A DNA stretch of 64,000 nucleotides from Paenibacillus gallinarum (GCF_014836635.1 NZ_JACSQL010000011.1:62001-126000); one strand, 5' to 3'. Counted from the stretch's first letter, positions 17,860 through 26,822 are shown. Numbers and translations: made by a program. Notes: a model not told the origin generated them from the sequence alone.

Positions 17860-18495
17860 ATGCAGAGTCGAACTGTTAGCGGTTTGAAAGCATATGGGAT
17901 ACCAATCGTTTTGGGCTTGTTTGCTTTAATCTTGGTTTTTTTAATCTTGCAACAGAACAAAAAAATCGAAGCGTTAGAATCCGACATTGCAGGAACTCAA
18001 GAGTTGTTACAGGGTGCGCAGGCGACAAAGGAAAAGGTGGATCAGCCTTTCGATTCAAAAGAACATGAAGAGATTCTTCAATCACGAACGGTTTCCGCGA
18101 AGAAGATCGGAGCAGAAATAATTGCAGTGGAAGATGTGCTCACTTCATTTTATAAATCAAACGAGCCCTTGCCCGATGATCAAGACGAGTATGACAAAAT
18201 AGTTAAAGACCTTGAAAAAGCGAAAGCTGAAAATACTCGTTTAACAAATGCAACTGAGGGCGATCACATTCAAACATGGAAGTTGAATCCTGAATGGACA
18301 CTCAAGCTTGAATCGATCGTTACATACCAGGATACCGACAACGTTCCTGTTTTGTTTAGTATGACGACAAAAAGCGGGAAATCGGCAGGTCTAATTTATG
18401 CCGTATATGATGTGGTCAACTATAAACTGACCAATATTAGTCGGCACTATACGACGGATGGTTTAGATGATGAAGTCGATGTGGGGGGTGCATAA
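17860..18495 (+). CDS. Membrane-anchored T4SS protein, VirB8-like candidate (first of pair)
   Basis: 211 residues, ATG after GAGAGGGG at 8 nt. One membrane helix (about 13-31) is followed by a short coiled coil (KKIEALESDIAGTQ), then a soluble extracytoplasmic domain with alternating helix and strand pattern (WTLKLESIVTYQ...VLFSMTTKSG). This N-in, one-helix, coiled-coil plus small domain layout resembles VirB8/TcpC-like NTF2-fold proteins of Gram-positive conjugation systems. It is followed 2 bp later by a protein of the same architecture, so the two may form a hetero-oligomer. Family assignment is by topology only. Confidence 0.6.
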   Translation: MQSRTVSGLKAYGIPIVLGLFALILVFLILQQNKKIEALESDIAGTQELLQGAQATKEKVDQPFDSKEHEEILQSRTVSAKKIGAEIIAVEDVLTSFYKSNEPLPDDQDEYDKIVKDLEKAKAENTRLTNATEGDHIQTWKLNPEWTLKLESIVTYQDTDNVPVLFSMTTKSGKSAGLIYAVYDVVNYKLTNISRHYTTDGLDDEVDVGGA

Positions 18496-18497
18496 GG

Positions 18498-19175
18498 ATG
18501 GGGACAAAGCGTAAATTTCTCTTGCTTATATCGGCAGCAACTTTGCTGTTGGTGCTGTCGGGGATCACATATATAAAAAATCATAATGAGATCAAAAAGC
18601 TTGATACTGAATATGCGGCATTAAATAGTCAACTTAATCAAACAGAGCAGAATATTGCTACAAAGCAAGCTGAGGAAACGGAACAAAAAACACAGACAGT
18701 TAAAAAAGTAACAGGTCTTGATCCTGGACTTATTCAATCGGATTCGACGGAAGCCGAGAAATACTTTGTGGCTGCATTTAGTTGGAGCAACGGGGCTGAA
18801 TATGAAGGGGTTCGAAATCAGTATATTGAATCATTGGGTGAAGATAATTCATTCACGAAAACGTATCTCCCACCTGATACTAAAATCGAAACGAACGATG
18901 GTATGTTGTCCTATATTGACTTTAAAAATTTACGAACTACGATGGATAGCATTTATGTCGTACCGATTACAGCCGAGGGTAACCGTGTACGTTATGTTGC
19001 TTTTGTGCAATATATCATGCATAAAGATGGAACAGATTTAGAGAATACAGATGCACTGGAACGAAGTGAAGCGATTATTGAATTTACGGCAGCCGGTGAA
19101 TCTGCTGATGGAGAGCGGCGGATCACAGAGGTTAGTGCGAGAGCCGGTTATAGTGCTGGTTTGCTCGACAATTAA
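18498..19175 (+). CDS. Membrane-anchored T4SS protein, VirB8-like candidate (second of pair)
   Basis: 225 residues; ATG lies 2 bp after the previous stop with its ribosome site (ATAAGG) inside the preceding gene's end, so translation is probably coupled. A membrane helix (about 7-25) is followed by a coiled coil (EYAALNSQLNQTEQN) and a C-terminal domain with 'AEKYFVAAFSWSNG' helices then strands (YVVPITAEGNRVRYVAFVQY). This pattern resembles an NTF2-like VirB8/TcpC domain. It resembles the preceding protein in layout though not clearly in sequence. A role in the inner-membrane channel assembly is inferred. Confidence 0.62.
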   Translation: MGTKRKFLLLISAATLLLVLSGITYIKNHNEIKKLDTEYAALNSQLNQTEQNIATKQAEETEQKTQTVKKVTGLDPGLIQSDSTEAEKYFVAAFSWSNGAEYEGVRNQYIESLGEDNSFTKTYLPPDTKIETNDGMLSYIDFKNLRTTMDSIYVVPITAEGNRVRYVAFVQYIMHKDGTDLENTDALERSEAIIEFTAAGESADGERRITEVSARAGYSAGLLDN

Positions 19176-19207
19176 AAACAGGCACGGAAAAAGGAGACTG
19201 TACTTCG

Positions 19208-19612
19208 ATGAAAAATAATAAAGCTGTATCTCAGACTGAACGTAGGTTTAATCTTGTTCCATCTCAAGCAGAACTGCAGGACGGTGGATTGCCTGCAGGC
19301 GAATCAAGCATGAGTAAAGCTTCCCTGTTTATGACCCGAGTTTTTGGAATTTTCACGCTCGGATTGAGCGTTTCGCTTTTTGTACAACTTGTTCCGTTTG
19401 TATTTCTCTTTGTTGCAGGATATATAGGTATTCCAGCCGACAAGTCTTTAAACAATATGAACTCGATGGTTTGGATTCTTACATGTGTCACGATCATGCT
19501 CGTTATTGTATATGGTTTTATCGCTTGGATGAAGTTTGTATGGCGCCGCTTGATTAGCCAACCGAAGTCGATTTTCTTATTTATAAAACGCCGAAAGAAG
19601 GAAGCCGAGTAA
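19208..19612 (+). CDS. Small two-TM membrane protein of the transfer operon
   Basis: 134 residues, ATG after AAAGGAGA at about 10 nt. A ~45-residue soluble N-terminus leads to two hydrophobic helices (about 45-72 and 83-103) and a short basic tail (RRLISQPKS...KRRKKEAE). It is the last gene of the run that starts at 17860, 32 bp after its neighbour. The stop codon lies inside the stem of the terminator that ends the operon. No family was recognised; small two-helix proteins are common partners in Gram-positive T4SS loci. Confidence 0.62.
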   Translation: MKNNKAVSQTERRFNLVPSQAELQDGGLPAGESSMSKASLFMTRVFGIFTLGLSVSLFVQLVPFVFLFVAGYIGIPADKSLNNMNSMVWILTCVTIMLVIVYGFIAWMKFVWRRLISQPKSIFLFIKRRKKEAE

Positions 19613-19627
19613 TCGGCTCTTTTTTTG
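19603..19627 (+). terminator. Rho-independent terminator overlapping stop codon
   Basis: AGCCGA-gtaa-TCGGCT followed by a T-rich run; the loop contains the TAA stop of the 19208-19612 gene. Confidence 0.92.
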
Positions 19628-19631
19628 TTTC

Positions 19632-19792
19632 CGCTCCGTGGCTGCGTGAAGCGAAGGGCAGGAACGTACTACCTCTTAGCAGTCTTACTGCTTAGGGGTT
19701 GTAGTTATCGCGCTGAGTAGCGGACAGCGGCGCAATAGAGGCCCTTAGTCGGCGTAGTGGGTCGACTTAGAACCTCTAGCGTGAGCCCCAAT
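19632..19792. other. GC-rich structured intergenic segment; oriT or ncRNA candidate
   Basis: Clearly GC-richer than its surroundings, with no gene. Hairpin 1: 19672-19683 with 19687-19698, 11 of 12 paired and a 3-nt loop. Hairpin 2: a small CGCT-gagt-AGCG at 19711-19722. Hairpin 3: about 19736-19751 with 19763-19778, loop GCGTAGTGGGT. It lies between the T4SS operon terminator and the promoter of the relaxase-side genes. That location suits an origin of transfer, but a structured RNA is equally possible. Confidence 0.45.
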
Positions 19793-19863
19793 AGATCATT
19801 ATCTATGTTATATTTCTTAGTTCGATTGTTTAACAAATGTGTTTAATTGTTCTGATAAACGCC

Positions 19864-19891
19864 TTGCTGCTCAGCATTATTAGCGTATAAT
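19864..19891 (+). promoter_or_regulatory. SigA-type promoter with CTCAGCA element in spacer
   Basis: TTGCTG, 16 bp, TATAAT (19886-19891). The spacer starts with CTCAGCA, so TTGCTGCTCAGCA is a divergent copy of the repeated element placed exactly on the -35. Serves the 19941 gene. Confidence 0.7.
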
Positions 19892-19940
19892 TAACGTATA
19901 AGATAAGTAAAAAACGCAAAATAAAGGAGCGAATCTACTC

Positions 19941-20411
19941 ATGGCAAGATTTAAAAAAGGTCAGAGTTTTAAGAATCAGCGAGTTCACGTCGTAGGTGCG
20001 TTTGATCAAACTGGGAGAGGCATGAGTGGAAAAAATGTATCATTCAGTATTTCAAATGACACTCGCGATGGGGATGACATATTTACGGACCCGATGTTGG
20101 TATACGATTCATATGTAGATAAAAACGGGAAGCAACAAAACTCGTTCACGGCAGAGTATTCGGCAAAACAGTGGGAAGCCATTGAAGCCGCAGCGAATAA
20201 AGATGGTGATGACCTGGTTATTGAAGCGGATCTCTTTATGAGCAAAAGTGGACCGGGTCTTCTTGTGAACACGAACACGTTAAAAACACCAGAAATTCCA
20301 TTTGACCGAGAAAAGCATAAGGCCAATACGTTAGCTGCACGAGAGATAAAGAAAGAAACAAAGGCTGAACAAGAGTCACAGAAGCAGGGTGAAGAGGAGC
20401 TTTCGGTCTAG
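19941..20411 (+). CDS. Hypothetical protein, possible OB-fold/ssDNA-binding type
   Basis: 156 residues, ATG after AAAGGAG at 11 nt. The first ~115 residues show a strand-rich pattern (FKNQRVHVVGAF...NVSFSISND...LVYDSYVD...DDLVIEADLFMS) that could be an OB-fold. The last 40 are a charged Lys/Glu/Gln tail, the acidic-tail layout seen in single-strand binding proteins. There is no diagnostic motif, so this is a guess. It is the first gene after the GC-rich structured segment and has its own promoter and terminator, next to relaxase genes, which would suit an oriT-proximal DNA-binding protein. Confidence 0.55.
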   Translation: MARFKKGQSFKNQRVHVVGAFDQTGRGMSGKNVSFSISNDTRDGDDIFTDPMLVYDSYVDKNGKQQNSFTAEYSAKQWEAIEAAANKDGDDLVIEADLFMSKSGPGLLVNTNTLKTPEIPFDREKHKANTLAAREIKKETKAEQESQKQGEEELSV

Positions 20412-20434
20412 GAGGACAATCTTTGAATCTACAT

Positions 20435-20469
20435 AAGACACGGACGTTTTTTGTTCAGTGTCTTTTTTT
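20435..20469 (+). terminator. Rho-independent terminator
   Basis: AAGACAC and GTGTCTT arms with a T-run after the right arm; ends the 19941-20411 transcript. Confidence 0.8.
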
Positions 20470-20512
20470 ATGGATTATAAGGCCTTAATATTTCTCGAAA
20501 TTAATCCGAAAT

Positions 20513-20576
20513 CGTTGAGTGCATAGTTTTTTACATGTGATTTGTCTTGTTAATTTGATAAATTCCATGATATAAT
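20513..20576 (+). promoter_or_regulatory. Operator-like element and extended -10 promoter
   Basis: CGTTGAGTGCATAGTT at 20513-20528 is a copy of the repeated element. TGATATAAT follows, with TATAAT at 20571-20576 and a TTGTTA at 20547-20552 18 bp before it. Drives the 20645-23976 genes. Confidence 0.62.
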
Positions 20577-20644
20577 GAAGCCTAGAACTAACCCGAGTCA
20601 AATACCATCGGCGAGCAGCCGAAAGAGAAGGGACGAAAGTAAAA

Positions 20645-21688
20645 ATGGAAGTTTTCTCGTATAATCGAGCGAGTAATGAAGGAGTACGCATACGCCGGCT
20701 CCTAGATGTTCAATACAACGAAAGCCAGCTTGATGTAGATGGGAAGACAAAAACGTTTGGATTGTATGAGGTTCCTGCAGTGATGCACAGCAGAGTGAAT
20801 AAAGTGAAGTTTCTATTTGAAAGTAATTTATCGGGGTTCAAACGACCTCAAGTTCACGTCGAAGCAGATGTGGAACTGGCATGGGGAGATTTCGCTGACC
20901 ACATTTCGGCTTTGAACTTTAAGCATGAAAAACAAGAACTCCCCCTTACGTACATACAACCGCTAGAAGATGAAACACTTAAAGTACTGATTGACGCTGG
21001 GTTATATAGAGATGGCCGTTTCGAACAGTTGATGGGCAAGCTCATGGCAGGAGAGACGTTTGATGCCGAAGGAAATATGCATCTCGCGTATCTGGACATA
21101 GCAGAAGGCATGGGTTCAGGAAGAAAGGCTCCATTAGTACTGGTTGATCCAGTGAATATTGTCCATGACAAGCATGATTCATCGGAACGTACAAATTTAG
21201 CAGAACTTGTTAGATTGGCCGCAAATAATGCGATTGAACTACAAAGAGAAGGCGTTAAAACTGAAGATTTAGTTAACTCAGAACCAGAAGAAATAAAGGA
21301 AGTAGTAATTCAGAACACGATTCAAGACGTTATTGTGACCCGCAATGAACAGCGTATTATTGATGATGTTGATTCGATTAAAACAACATCAAGTCTGTTG
21401 GATGAAGAAATCGATGTGACTGAACAAATTAAAAGCACATTGGGATTGGGACGTATAAGCGAGGATGATCGTATTCGTGATTTGAAAGAGCGCGATCGTT
21501 ATGAAAAAATGCAAAAGCAGCAACAGGAAGCAGCTGCGATAAGTCAGAAAACCATAAATGATGTTAAAACATTGGAAGCAGAGCAACCACTTGATCCGAA
21601 CCTATTTGTGGGAGGCATCGGTTCAAAACGGCGGTCGTCGGAGGAGAACGAAGATCGTTTTAAAGATGATGAAGGTCCAAGTCTATAA
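20645..21688 (+). CDS. Hypothetical protein upstream of relaxase
   Basis: 347 residues, ATG after AGAAGGGA at about 12 nt. Residues 1-~180 are globular and strand-rich (LYEVPAVMHSRVNKVKFLF...). The remaining half is charged and helical, with a Gln/Glu/Lys coiled-coil stretch (YEKMQKQQQEAAAISQK) near residues 290-310 and a disordered acidic tail. No catalytic motif is visible. It lies 75 bp before the relaxase with a terminator between them, so the relaxase may depend on read-through. By position it could be a relaxosome accessory protein, but the family is not recognised. Confidence 0.6.
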   Translation: MEVFSYNRASNEGVRIRRLLDVQYNESQLDVDGKTKTFGLYEVPAVMHSRVNKVKFLFESNLSGFKRPQVHVEADVELAWGDFADHISALNFKHEKQELPLTYIQPLEDETLKVLIDAGLYRDGRFEQLMGKLMAGETFDAEGNMHLAYLDIAEGMGSGRKAPLVLVDPVNIVHDKHDSSERTNLAELVRLAANNAIELQREGVKTEDLVNSEPEEIKEVVIQNTIQDVIVTRNEQRIIDDVDSIKTTSSLLDEEIDVTEQIKSTLGLGRISEDDRIRDLKERDRYEKMQKQQQEAAAISQKTINDVKTLEAEQPLDPNLFVGGIGSKRRSSEENEDRFKDDEGPSL

Positions 21689-21710
21689 GGACATTGCTCC
21701 TAATAAAACG

Positions 21711-21744
21711 AAAGCGATAAGGGGTTAACCTTATCGCTTTTTTG
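21711..21744 (+). terminator. Rho-independent terminator before relaxase
   Basis: AAAGCGATAAGG-ggttaa-CCTTATCGCTTT plus T-run. No promoter is obvious between it and the relaxase start at 21763, so it may attenuate relaxase expression. Confidence 0.9.
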
Positions 21745-21762
21745 CGGGAAAGGAGATCCACG

Positions 21763-23976
21763 ATGGGAATGAAGCAAGACATCGTGATCAAAAGTGAATA
21801 TACAAACAACGCACGTAGTAGCTCTGGAAAAGGATCGAGAGGTTCGTCGCCTGGACAATATGTAATGCGTTATATGGCGCGTGAGGATGCTACAGAAGTG
21901 CTTGCACCCGTTCGGATGTCACAAGCATCCGGAACTGAGAATTTCGAAGCATATGACAGCGCGACATTTACTAGGTATATGGCTCGCGATCAAGCAACAG
22001 AGCGTCTCATATCTAAAGATGATGAAGATTTACAAAATGAGAATGACTTTGGTTCTCCGCTAGTTTTGAAACATAAATTTCGTAAGATTGATAAGATGTC
22101 TGGCCGAGCGTTCGGGAAAGGCGGAATTAGCTTAACGCATGAAGAGTTAGAAAGTTCCTCCCAGAACATTCAAAATGCATTTGATGAAGGGCATTCGGTT
22201 CAAAAAATCGTTTTGAGTTTTACTGAGGATTACTTGAGAGAAACAGGCGTACTAGATCCTAAATTTAAGCATAAAGGGAGAGGTTCGTATAAAGGACATA
22301 TTGACCAACTTAAGTTGAGACATGCCGTTATGAAAGGTGTTGAACGGATGACGAAGGTTGGCCGATTTATTGATCCGGAGTGGGTCGGTACGATTCAGCT
22401 CGATACAAGTCATGTACACGTTCATATCGCCTTGGCAGATACAAAATTCTCGAAATCGCGGATGAAAAACGACGGAGCGGATCGTGGGAAAATAAACGAA
22501 CGTGAGAAAAAGATGCTTCGTAAAGGTATTCATTTCAGTTTAGAAGACATGAGTCAGTTAAAATCGTTTCACGGGCAAGCATCAGTTGAACGGCGTAACG
22601 TTGTTGCTTTTGTTAAGGATTATGCTTATGCGACACTTCATGAGAACGCTGCTATTCAGCTTTTAGTCGCAGGGTTGCCGAAAAATAAGAAAGAATGGAG
22701 ATATGGAACGAATCGAAAATCAATGAGGCATTCCAACGCTCTTGCTGTGCAGATTGTAGAGAAAGCATTTGCAACAGAACCGGAAAAAAGCGGGTATAAC
22801 AAAGCAATGAAGGCTGTATTAGATTATGCGGATGAATCCAGTGTGAAAAATAAGTTGAATGATCGCTCGAAAAAGCGGCTTATCAAAGAAGGCCTAGAGA
22901 GGATTATAAAGAGGTCCGTCAATGGGCTATATAAGATGCTCAAACGGATCGATCCAGCAGAATTTACGACCCGGACGACGATGACCGATATTCAGTCAAG
23001 TTCAGATGAGAAGCTAGCACAGGCACTTAAACAATCGAATCAATCAGGGGCGTTTGATCCGGCAGCATTTGCGCTTCGAGTCCGAGGCTACAATAAAAGA
23101 CAAGACTTGCATACAGAAAGTGTAGGTACGTACTATACGCTTGCCATGGAGTATGATACGGCCAAAGAAAACGGACTTGTTGATGAGACTGCTCACGTTA
23201 TGCGACTCTTTTACGAAGAAGAATTGGAATATCATATGGGGGTTGCCGATAAATATCGTACCTTCCTTTCCTTTCATCATAACAAGGATGTGGAAAGTGT
23301 TCAGCATATGACTCCGAGATACGAAGTGCTGGTGAGTCGCTATCAAGAGATTGCAAAAAGGGAAAAGGAGACGCTTAGCGTTGATCGGCAGAGACGAAAT
23401 GAGTATGCACGTGATTTGAGGGCATACACTTTTGACTGTTTTCAGCAAGGAATAGGATCGCTGAAGGAATGGCGGGCAATTACAAATTATGATCGGGAAG
23501 CGGGAACCGTTGAAACTCTGTTTGTTTTGCCAGTTCGCCCAAAAACGAGAGCTGAAAATTTAAGTCCAATTCACTTTGATGCAGTTAAAGCATGGGATGT
23601 TCATCATCTTGGACTCGATTATTACAATAAGCCTGATGCTCGGATCGACACCAAGAACACATTATCGTTCGCTGGAGTTTTTAAAGCACGTAAACAGCGT
23701 GCTGAAGCGGCTGAAATTTACGTGAAAGAGACGGGGCAGGAGCTACAAGCTCTTAGTACGGCAAAACGTGATATTGACGATATGGAACAGGTTGTCCAAA
23801 AAGCGGTGGATGAAGGTTTAATTCAAACAGTGATGCTTTCGGATCTAAGCTCGGAGGATGAACGTCAGCTCTATACATTACCACTCGATCGATCAATCAA
23901 CGTGGCACGACAGGTGCGACAAAGCCTTGAGCAAGTTGAAATGATGGAACAGGAGGAGGAAGAAGAATTAGAGTGA
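21763..23976 (+). CDS. Conjugative relaxase, MOBP-like with HxHxH motif
   Basis: 737 residues from ATG 21763, preceded by AAAGGAG at 9 nt; the longer frame from 21742 begins inside the terminator. The predicted metal-binding triad is His217, His219 and His221 in 'SHVHVHIALAD', the classic relaxase motif III that positions Mg or Mn at nic. The N-terminus holds 'SPGQYVMRYMAREDATE' with Tyr33 and Tyr37 as candidate nucleophiles, and a second copy 'FTRYMARDQATE' about 45 residues later. These features fit MobP2/MobP3-type relaxases of Firmicutes. The C-terminal half is helical, with a coiled coil and an acidic EEEEE-rich end. The flanking T4SS and coupling protein support the role. Confidence 0.82.
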   Translation: MGMKQDIVIKSEYTNNARSSSGKGSRGSSPGQYVMRYMAREDATEVLAPVRMSQASGTENFEAYDSATFTRYMARDQATERLISKDDEDLQNENDFGSPLVLKHKFRKIDKMSGRAFGKGGISLTHEELESSSQNIQNAFDEGHSVQKIVLSFTEDYLRETGVLDPKFKHKGRGSYKGHIDQLKLRHAVMKGVERMTKVGRFIDPEWVGTIQLDTSHVHVHIALADTKFSKSRMKNDGADRGKINEREKKMLRKGIHFSLEDMSQLKSFHGQASVERRNVVAFVKDYAYATLHENAAIQLLVAGLPKNKKEWRYGTNRKSMRHSNALAVQIVEKAFATEPEKSGYNKAMKAVLDYADESSVKNKLNDRSKKRLIKEGLERIIKRSVNGLYKMLKRIDPAEFTTRTTMTDIQSSSDEKLAQALKQSNQSGAFDPAAFALRVRGYNKRQDLHTESVGTYYTLAMEYDTAKENGLVDETAHVMRLFYEEELEYHMGVADKYRTFLSFHHNKDVESVQHMTPRYEVLVSRYQEIAKREKETLSVDRQRRNEYARDLRAYTFDCFQQGIGSLKEWRAITNYDREAGTVETLFVLPVRPKTRAENLSPIHFDAVKAWDVHHLGLDYYNKPDARIDTKNTLSFAGVFKARKQRAEAAEIYVKETGQELQALSTAKRDIDDMEQVVQKAVDEGLIQTVMLSDLSSEDERQLYTLPLDRSINVARQVRQSLEQVEMMEQEEEEELE

Positions 23977-24037
23977 TCAAACCACTGGATTTGTTTTAAA
24001 AAATTAGAAGAAACAGGATACGACATTCTATATTTAT

Positions 24038-24074
24038 GGTATAATAAAATCTAGATAATATTGAGCACTGAGCG
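24038..24074 (+). promoter_or_regulatory. Extended -10 promoter with downstream operator-like element
   Basis: TATGGTATAAT gives TATAAT at 24040-24045; TATTGAGCACTGAGCG (24059-24074), a copy of the repeated element, lies just past the likely start site. Upstream of the 24129 gene. Confidence 0.6.
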
Positions 24075-24128
24075 TTTTGTTTGAAATTTGCCGTTATAGA
24101 TATCATCAATTATTAGAGAGGGTGACGC

Positions 24129-24800
24129 ATGATGAAAGAATTGGAGATGCTGACTGCCACGCAGCGGTTAACTCAGTATTTTTCGAGAGAATTTGATAGG
24201 TTGAACGATGGGATTAAGCATCAAAACAATCAAGCGATACAAATGGAAAGATCGATTCGTATTTCGGAGGTTAACGTGTTGTCAGATACGTTGAATGAGC
24301 TTTTCGGAGCACTTACAAGTAATCCGGGAATGAAGTTGTTTCCAACCTATAGTAATAAAACAGATTGGGTACAGGAAAATGTACAGCAAAATCAATTAAT
24401 GAATAAGTCGGAAGATATGATTACGTTGTCACCTGCACAGCAGAGAGCCGATCAAATTCTACAAGAGTATACGAAAACTACACCGCGTGATATAGCTCAC
24501 CATTTACCGGAGTATGATCGCCCATTTGAAGTGCTTCCAGGTTCAGTACAAACTGAAACGTTAAGTGTTTCGGAATTTAGCGAGAACAATGATCTAATAC
24601 ATACGACAGAGGGTATTCCGCTTGAAGGCAATGAGATAAAAAGTGGTGAACACAAAGAAACACGGCAAGGAACGGATATTAATCTTGATGAATATTTGAC
24701 TATAAGAACCAGTTCACTTGTTCCAGGATTGATTGAGACAGATATTCGCAAGTTGCGAACTGACTATGTAGAAAACGAACAGGCTGTCGTTGTGGAATAG
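24129..24800 (+). CDS. Hypothetical protein between relaxase and Clp-like ATPase
   Basis: 223 residues, tandem ATG starts at 24129/24132 behind GAGAGGGTGA. The first ~70 residues are helical (LTQYFSREFDRLNDGIKHQ...); the remainder is Thr, Glu and Ser rich and probably disordered. There are no membrane helices, cysteines or enzyme motifs. It has its own promoter and operator copy and sits 171 bp before the Clp-type ATPase. It could be an adaptor or substrate for that ATPase, but this is only a positional suggestion. Confidence 0.55.
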   Translation: MMKELEMLTATQRLTQYFSREFDRLNDGIKHQNNQAIQMERSIRISEVNVLSDTLNELFGALTSNPGMKLFPTYSNKTDWVQENVQQNQLMNKSEDMITLSPAQQRADQILQEYTKTTPRDIAHHLPEYDRPFEVLPGSVQTETLSVSEFSENNDLIHTTEGIPLEGNEIKSGEHKETRQGTDINLDEYLTIRTSSLVPGLIETDIRKLRTDYVENEQAVVVE

Positions 24801-24971
24801 ACTGATGTTTTTTTCAACATTTGCCGATGAAACGTATACGGCCACATTGCTTAGACATATTGTTTGTCTTGCCGTGTGGTCCTTCTTATGGACCGTTACT
24901 GATTTATCCGCTGTGAAATAACAATGCGGGTTCCTATAAAGATGAGTCACAGAAATAAAGGAGAGATCTCT

Positions 24972-26822
24972 ATGTCTATGATTCTCGAATCGCCAGAATT
25001 ACAAAAGGTGTTCAGAAAAGAAGAGGGCTTTGATGAAGAGAAATACCCATTCCTTTCAAAATACGCAACGTTTATGAAGTCCCCCAGTCGTCCGGTTCTT
25101 GGCCGAGAACGTGAAATGCGGCGGCTTCTAGCGTCACTTAATCGCGCGGAGTTATCTAATGCTTTTTTACTGGGGGATGCAGGATCGGGTAAAACGATGC
25201 TTGTACAAGGGACCCTTGCGCGGGATGCTGATCGAATTTATGTAGAAGTGGATCTCGCAAAGATGGCAGCGAGTGATAACGGTGAGGACGGAGCTACACA
25301 AATGGCATCTCGGGTCAAAGGATTGTTTGATGATGCTGAAAAATTCAAGAGTGAAGTAGGTCATCTTTCTCGTGACCAATCCTCAGAGCTCGTTTTGTTT
25401 ATGGATGAATTTCATCTGCTTGTGCAGCTCTCCCCTGCTGCAGCTCAAGCGATTAAACCAGCACTTGCCGAAAGTGGACGTCGCGGAATTAAGGTGATTG
25501 CGGCTACGACTTTTGCTGAGTTTCATGAGTATATTGAAAAAGACCAAGCTCTCATGCAGCGCTTGCAACGTATCAATATTCGCGAACCTAATAAAGAAAC
25601 GGTTATTGCTATCTTACAGTCGATCGCAAAAACGCATAAGGTGGCGGATTCGATATATGATGATCATTTATATGATTTGATTTATGAACTAAGCAATCGG
25701 TATGTGCCGGCAGATTCACAGCCTCGTAAAAGTATTCTGATGCTCGATAGTATGATTGGTTGGATGCGTACGTATCCGGGCGAATACAAGATGGATAAGA
25801 ATCTTCTAGGCGACGTGATTTATGATAGTACGGGTGTACAGGTTACATTCCAAGTGAATGGCCGAACAATTGAAAATCAGCTTAATGAGCGGGTTTTTTC
25901 CCAAAAATTTGCGATGAAGACGTTGGAAAACCGATTGCAAATTGCAGTGGCTGACTTGCACGATAAAACGCGTCCCATTTCAAGTTTTTTGTTTACGGGT
26001 CCCACAGGTGTCGGTAAAACAGAAACGGCTAAAGCTCTTTCAGCACTTCTATTTGGTGATGACCGTGCGATGATTCGTTTCGATATGTCTGAATATGCCA
26101 TGGAATCTTCCCTTAATTATTTCCGTGAGGAGCTTACAGATCGCGTCTGGAATCGGTCGCATTGCATTGTCCTTTTGGATGAAATTGAAAAAGCTCACCG
26201 ATCTATTACACGATTGCTGCTTCAAATTTTGGATGATGGTAGACTTTCAAATTCACAAGGGCGTGAAGTTAGTTTTCTCAATACGTATATTATCTTAACT
26301 ACGAACGCAGGTAATGAAGTTTATGAAGACATTGCTCATTACTCTGGTAGTGATGATGGTTCTGATGGAATGGAGAAATATTGGAAAGTCATTCGTCAAT
26401 CTTTGATGAATAACTCCTCGTTTGCACCGGAAATTATCAATCGGATGAATGCCATTATTCCTTTTCAACCTCTTTCATCACAGACTTACGAACATATTCT
26501 TATTAAAAAGCTTGAATACCTACAATCTGCTGTTTATCAAACACATGGTGTAGAACTTTTAATTGAAGATAAAGTTGTTATTTATTTGGTTCATGATCTT
26601 TTTGACATAGATACAAATTCCGGGGGGGCAAGAGGATTAGTTTCCTTGATGGAAACACATGTTGTTGCGCCGCTTTCTCGTTATATCAATAATCATCCAG
26701 ATACCAAACATATGGGTGTGTATGTCAAAGGAAAAATGGCATATGAGAATAAAGAGATGTTGAAATCGTCAGCGAGTATCGAAATAGGGTCTATCGACAA
26801 AAAGAAAATGAGACGAATGTAA
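24972..26822 (+). CDS. Two-domain Clp-type AAA+ ATPase (ClpA/B-like), transfer-associated
   Basis: 616 residues from ATG 24972, with AAAGGAGAG at 6 nt; the frame from 24924 lacks a site. AAA-1: Walker A GDAGSGKT, Walker B LVLFMDE, then 'VIAATTFAEFHEYIEKD' of the Clp/Hsp100 sensor region. AAA-2: Walker A GPTGVGKT, Walker B CIVLLDEIEKAH, 'LLQILDDGRLS' and sensor-1 'IILTTNAGNE'. It lacks the N-terminal Clp repeats and the long middle domain of ClpB, and no P-loop tripeptide for ClpP docking was noted. Such short Hsp100 proteins unfold or remodel protein complexes. In this locus it may power machine assembly, or partly compensate for the degenerate VirB4. Confidence 0.88.
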   Translation: MSMILESPELQKVFRKEEGFDEEKYPFLSKYATFMKSPSRPVLGREREMRRLLASLNRAELSNAFLLGDAGSGKTMLVQGTLARDADRIYVEVDLAKMAASDNGEDGATQMASRVKGLFDDAEKFKSEVGHLSRDQSSELVLFMDEFHLLVQLSPAAAQAIKPALAESGRRGIKVIAATTFAEFHEYIEKDQALMQRLQRINIREPNKETVIAILQSIAKTHKVADSIYDDHLYDLIYELSNRYVPADSQPRKSILMLDSMIGWMRTYPGEYKMDKNLLGDVIYDSTGVQVTFQVNGRTIENQLNERVFSQKFAMKTLENRLQIAVADLHDKTRPISSFLFTGPTGVGKTETAKALSALLFGDDRAMIRFDMSEYAMESSLNYFREELTDRVWNRSHCIVLLDEIEKAHRSITRLLLQILDDGRLSNSQGREVSFLNTYIILTTNAGNEVYEDIAHYSGSDDGSDGMEKYWKVIRQSLMNNSSFAPEIINRMNAIIPFQPLSSQTYEHILIKKLEYLQSAVYQTHGVELLIEDKVVIYLVHDLFDIDTNSGGARGLVSLMETHVVAPLSRYINNHPDTKHMGVYVKGKMAYENKEMLKSSASIEIGSIDKKKMRRM

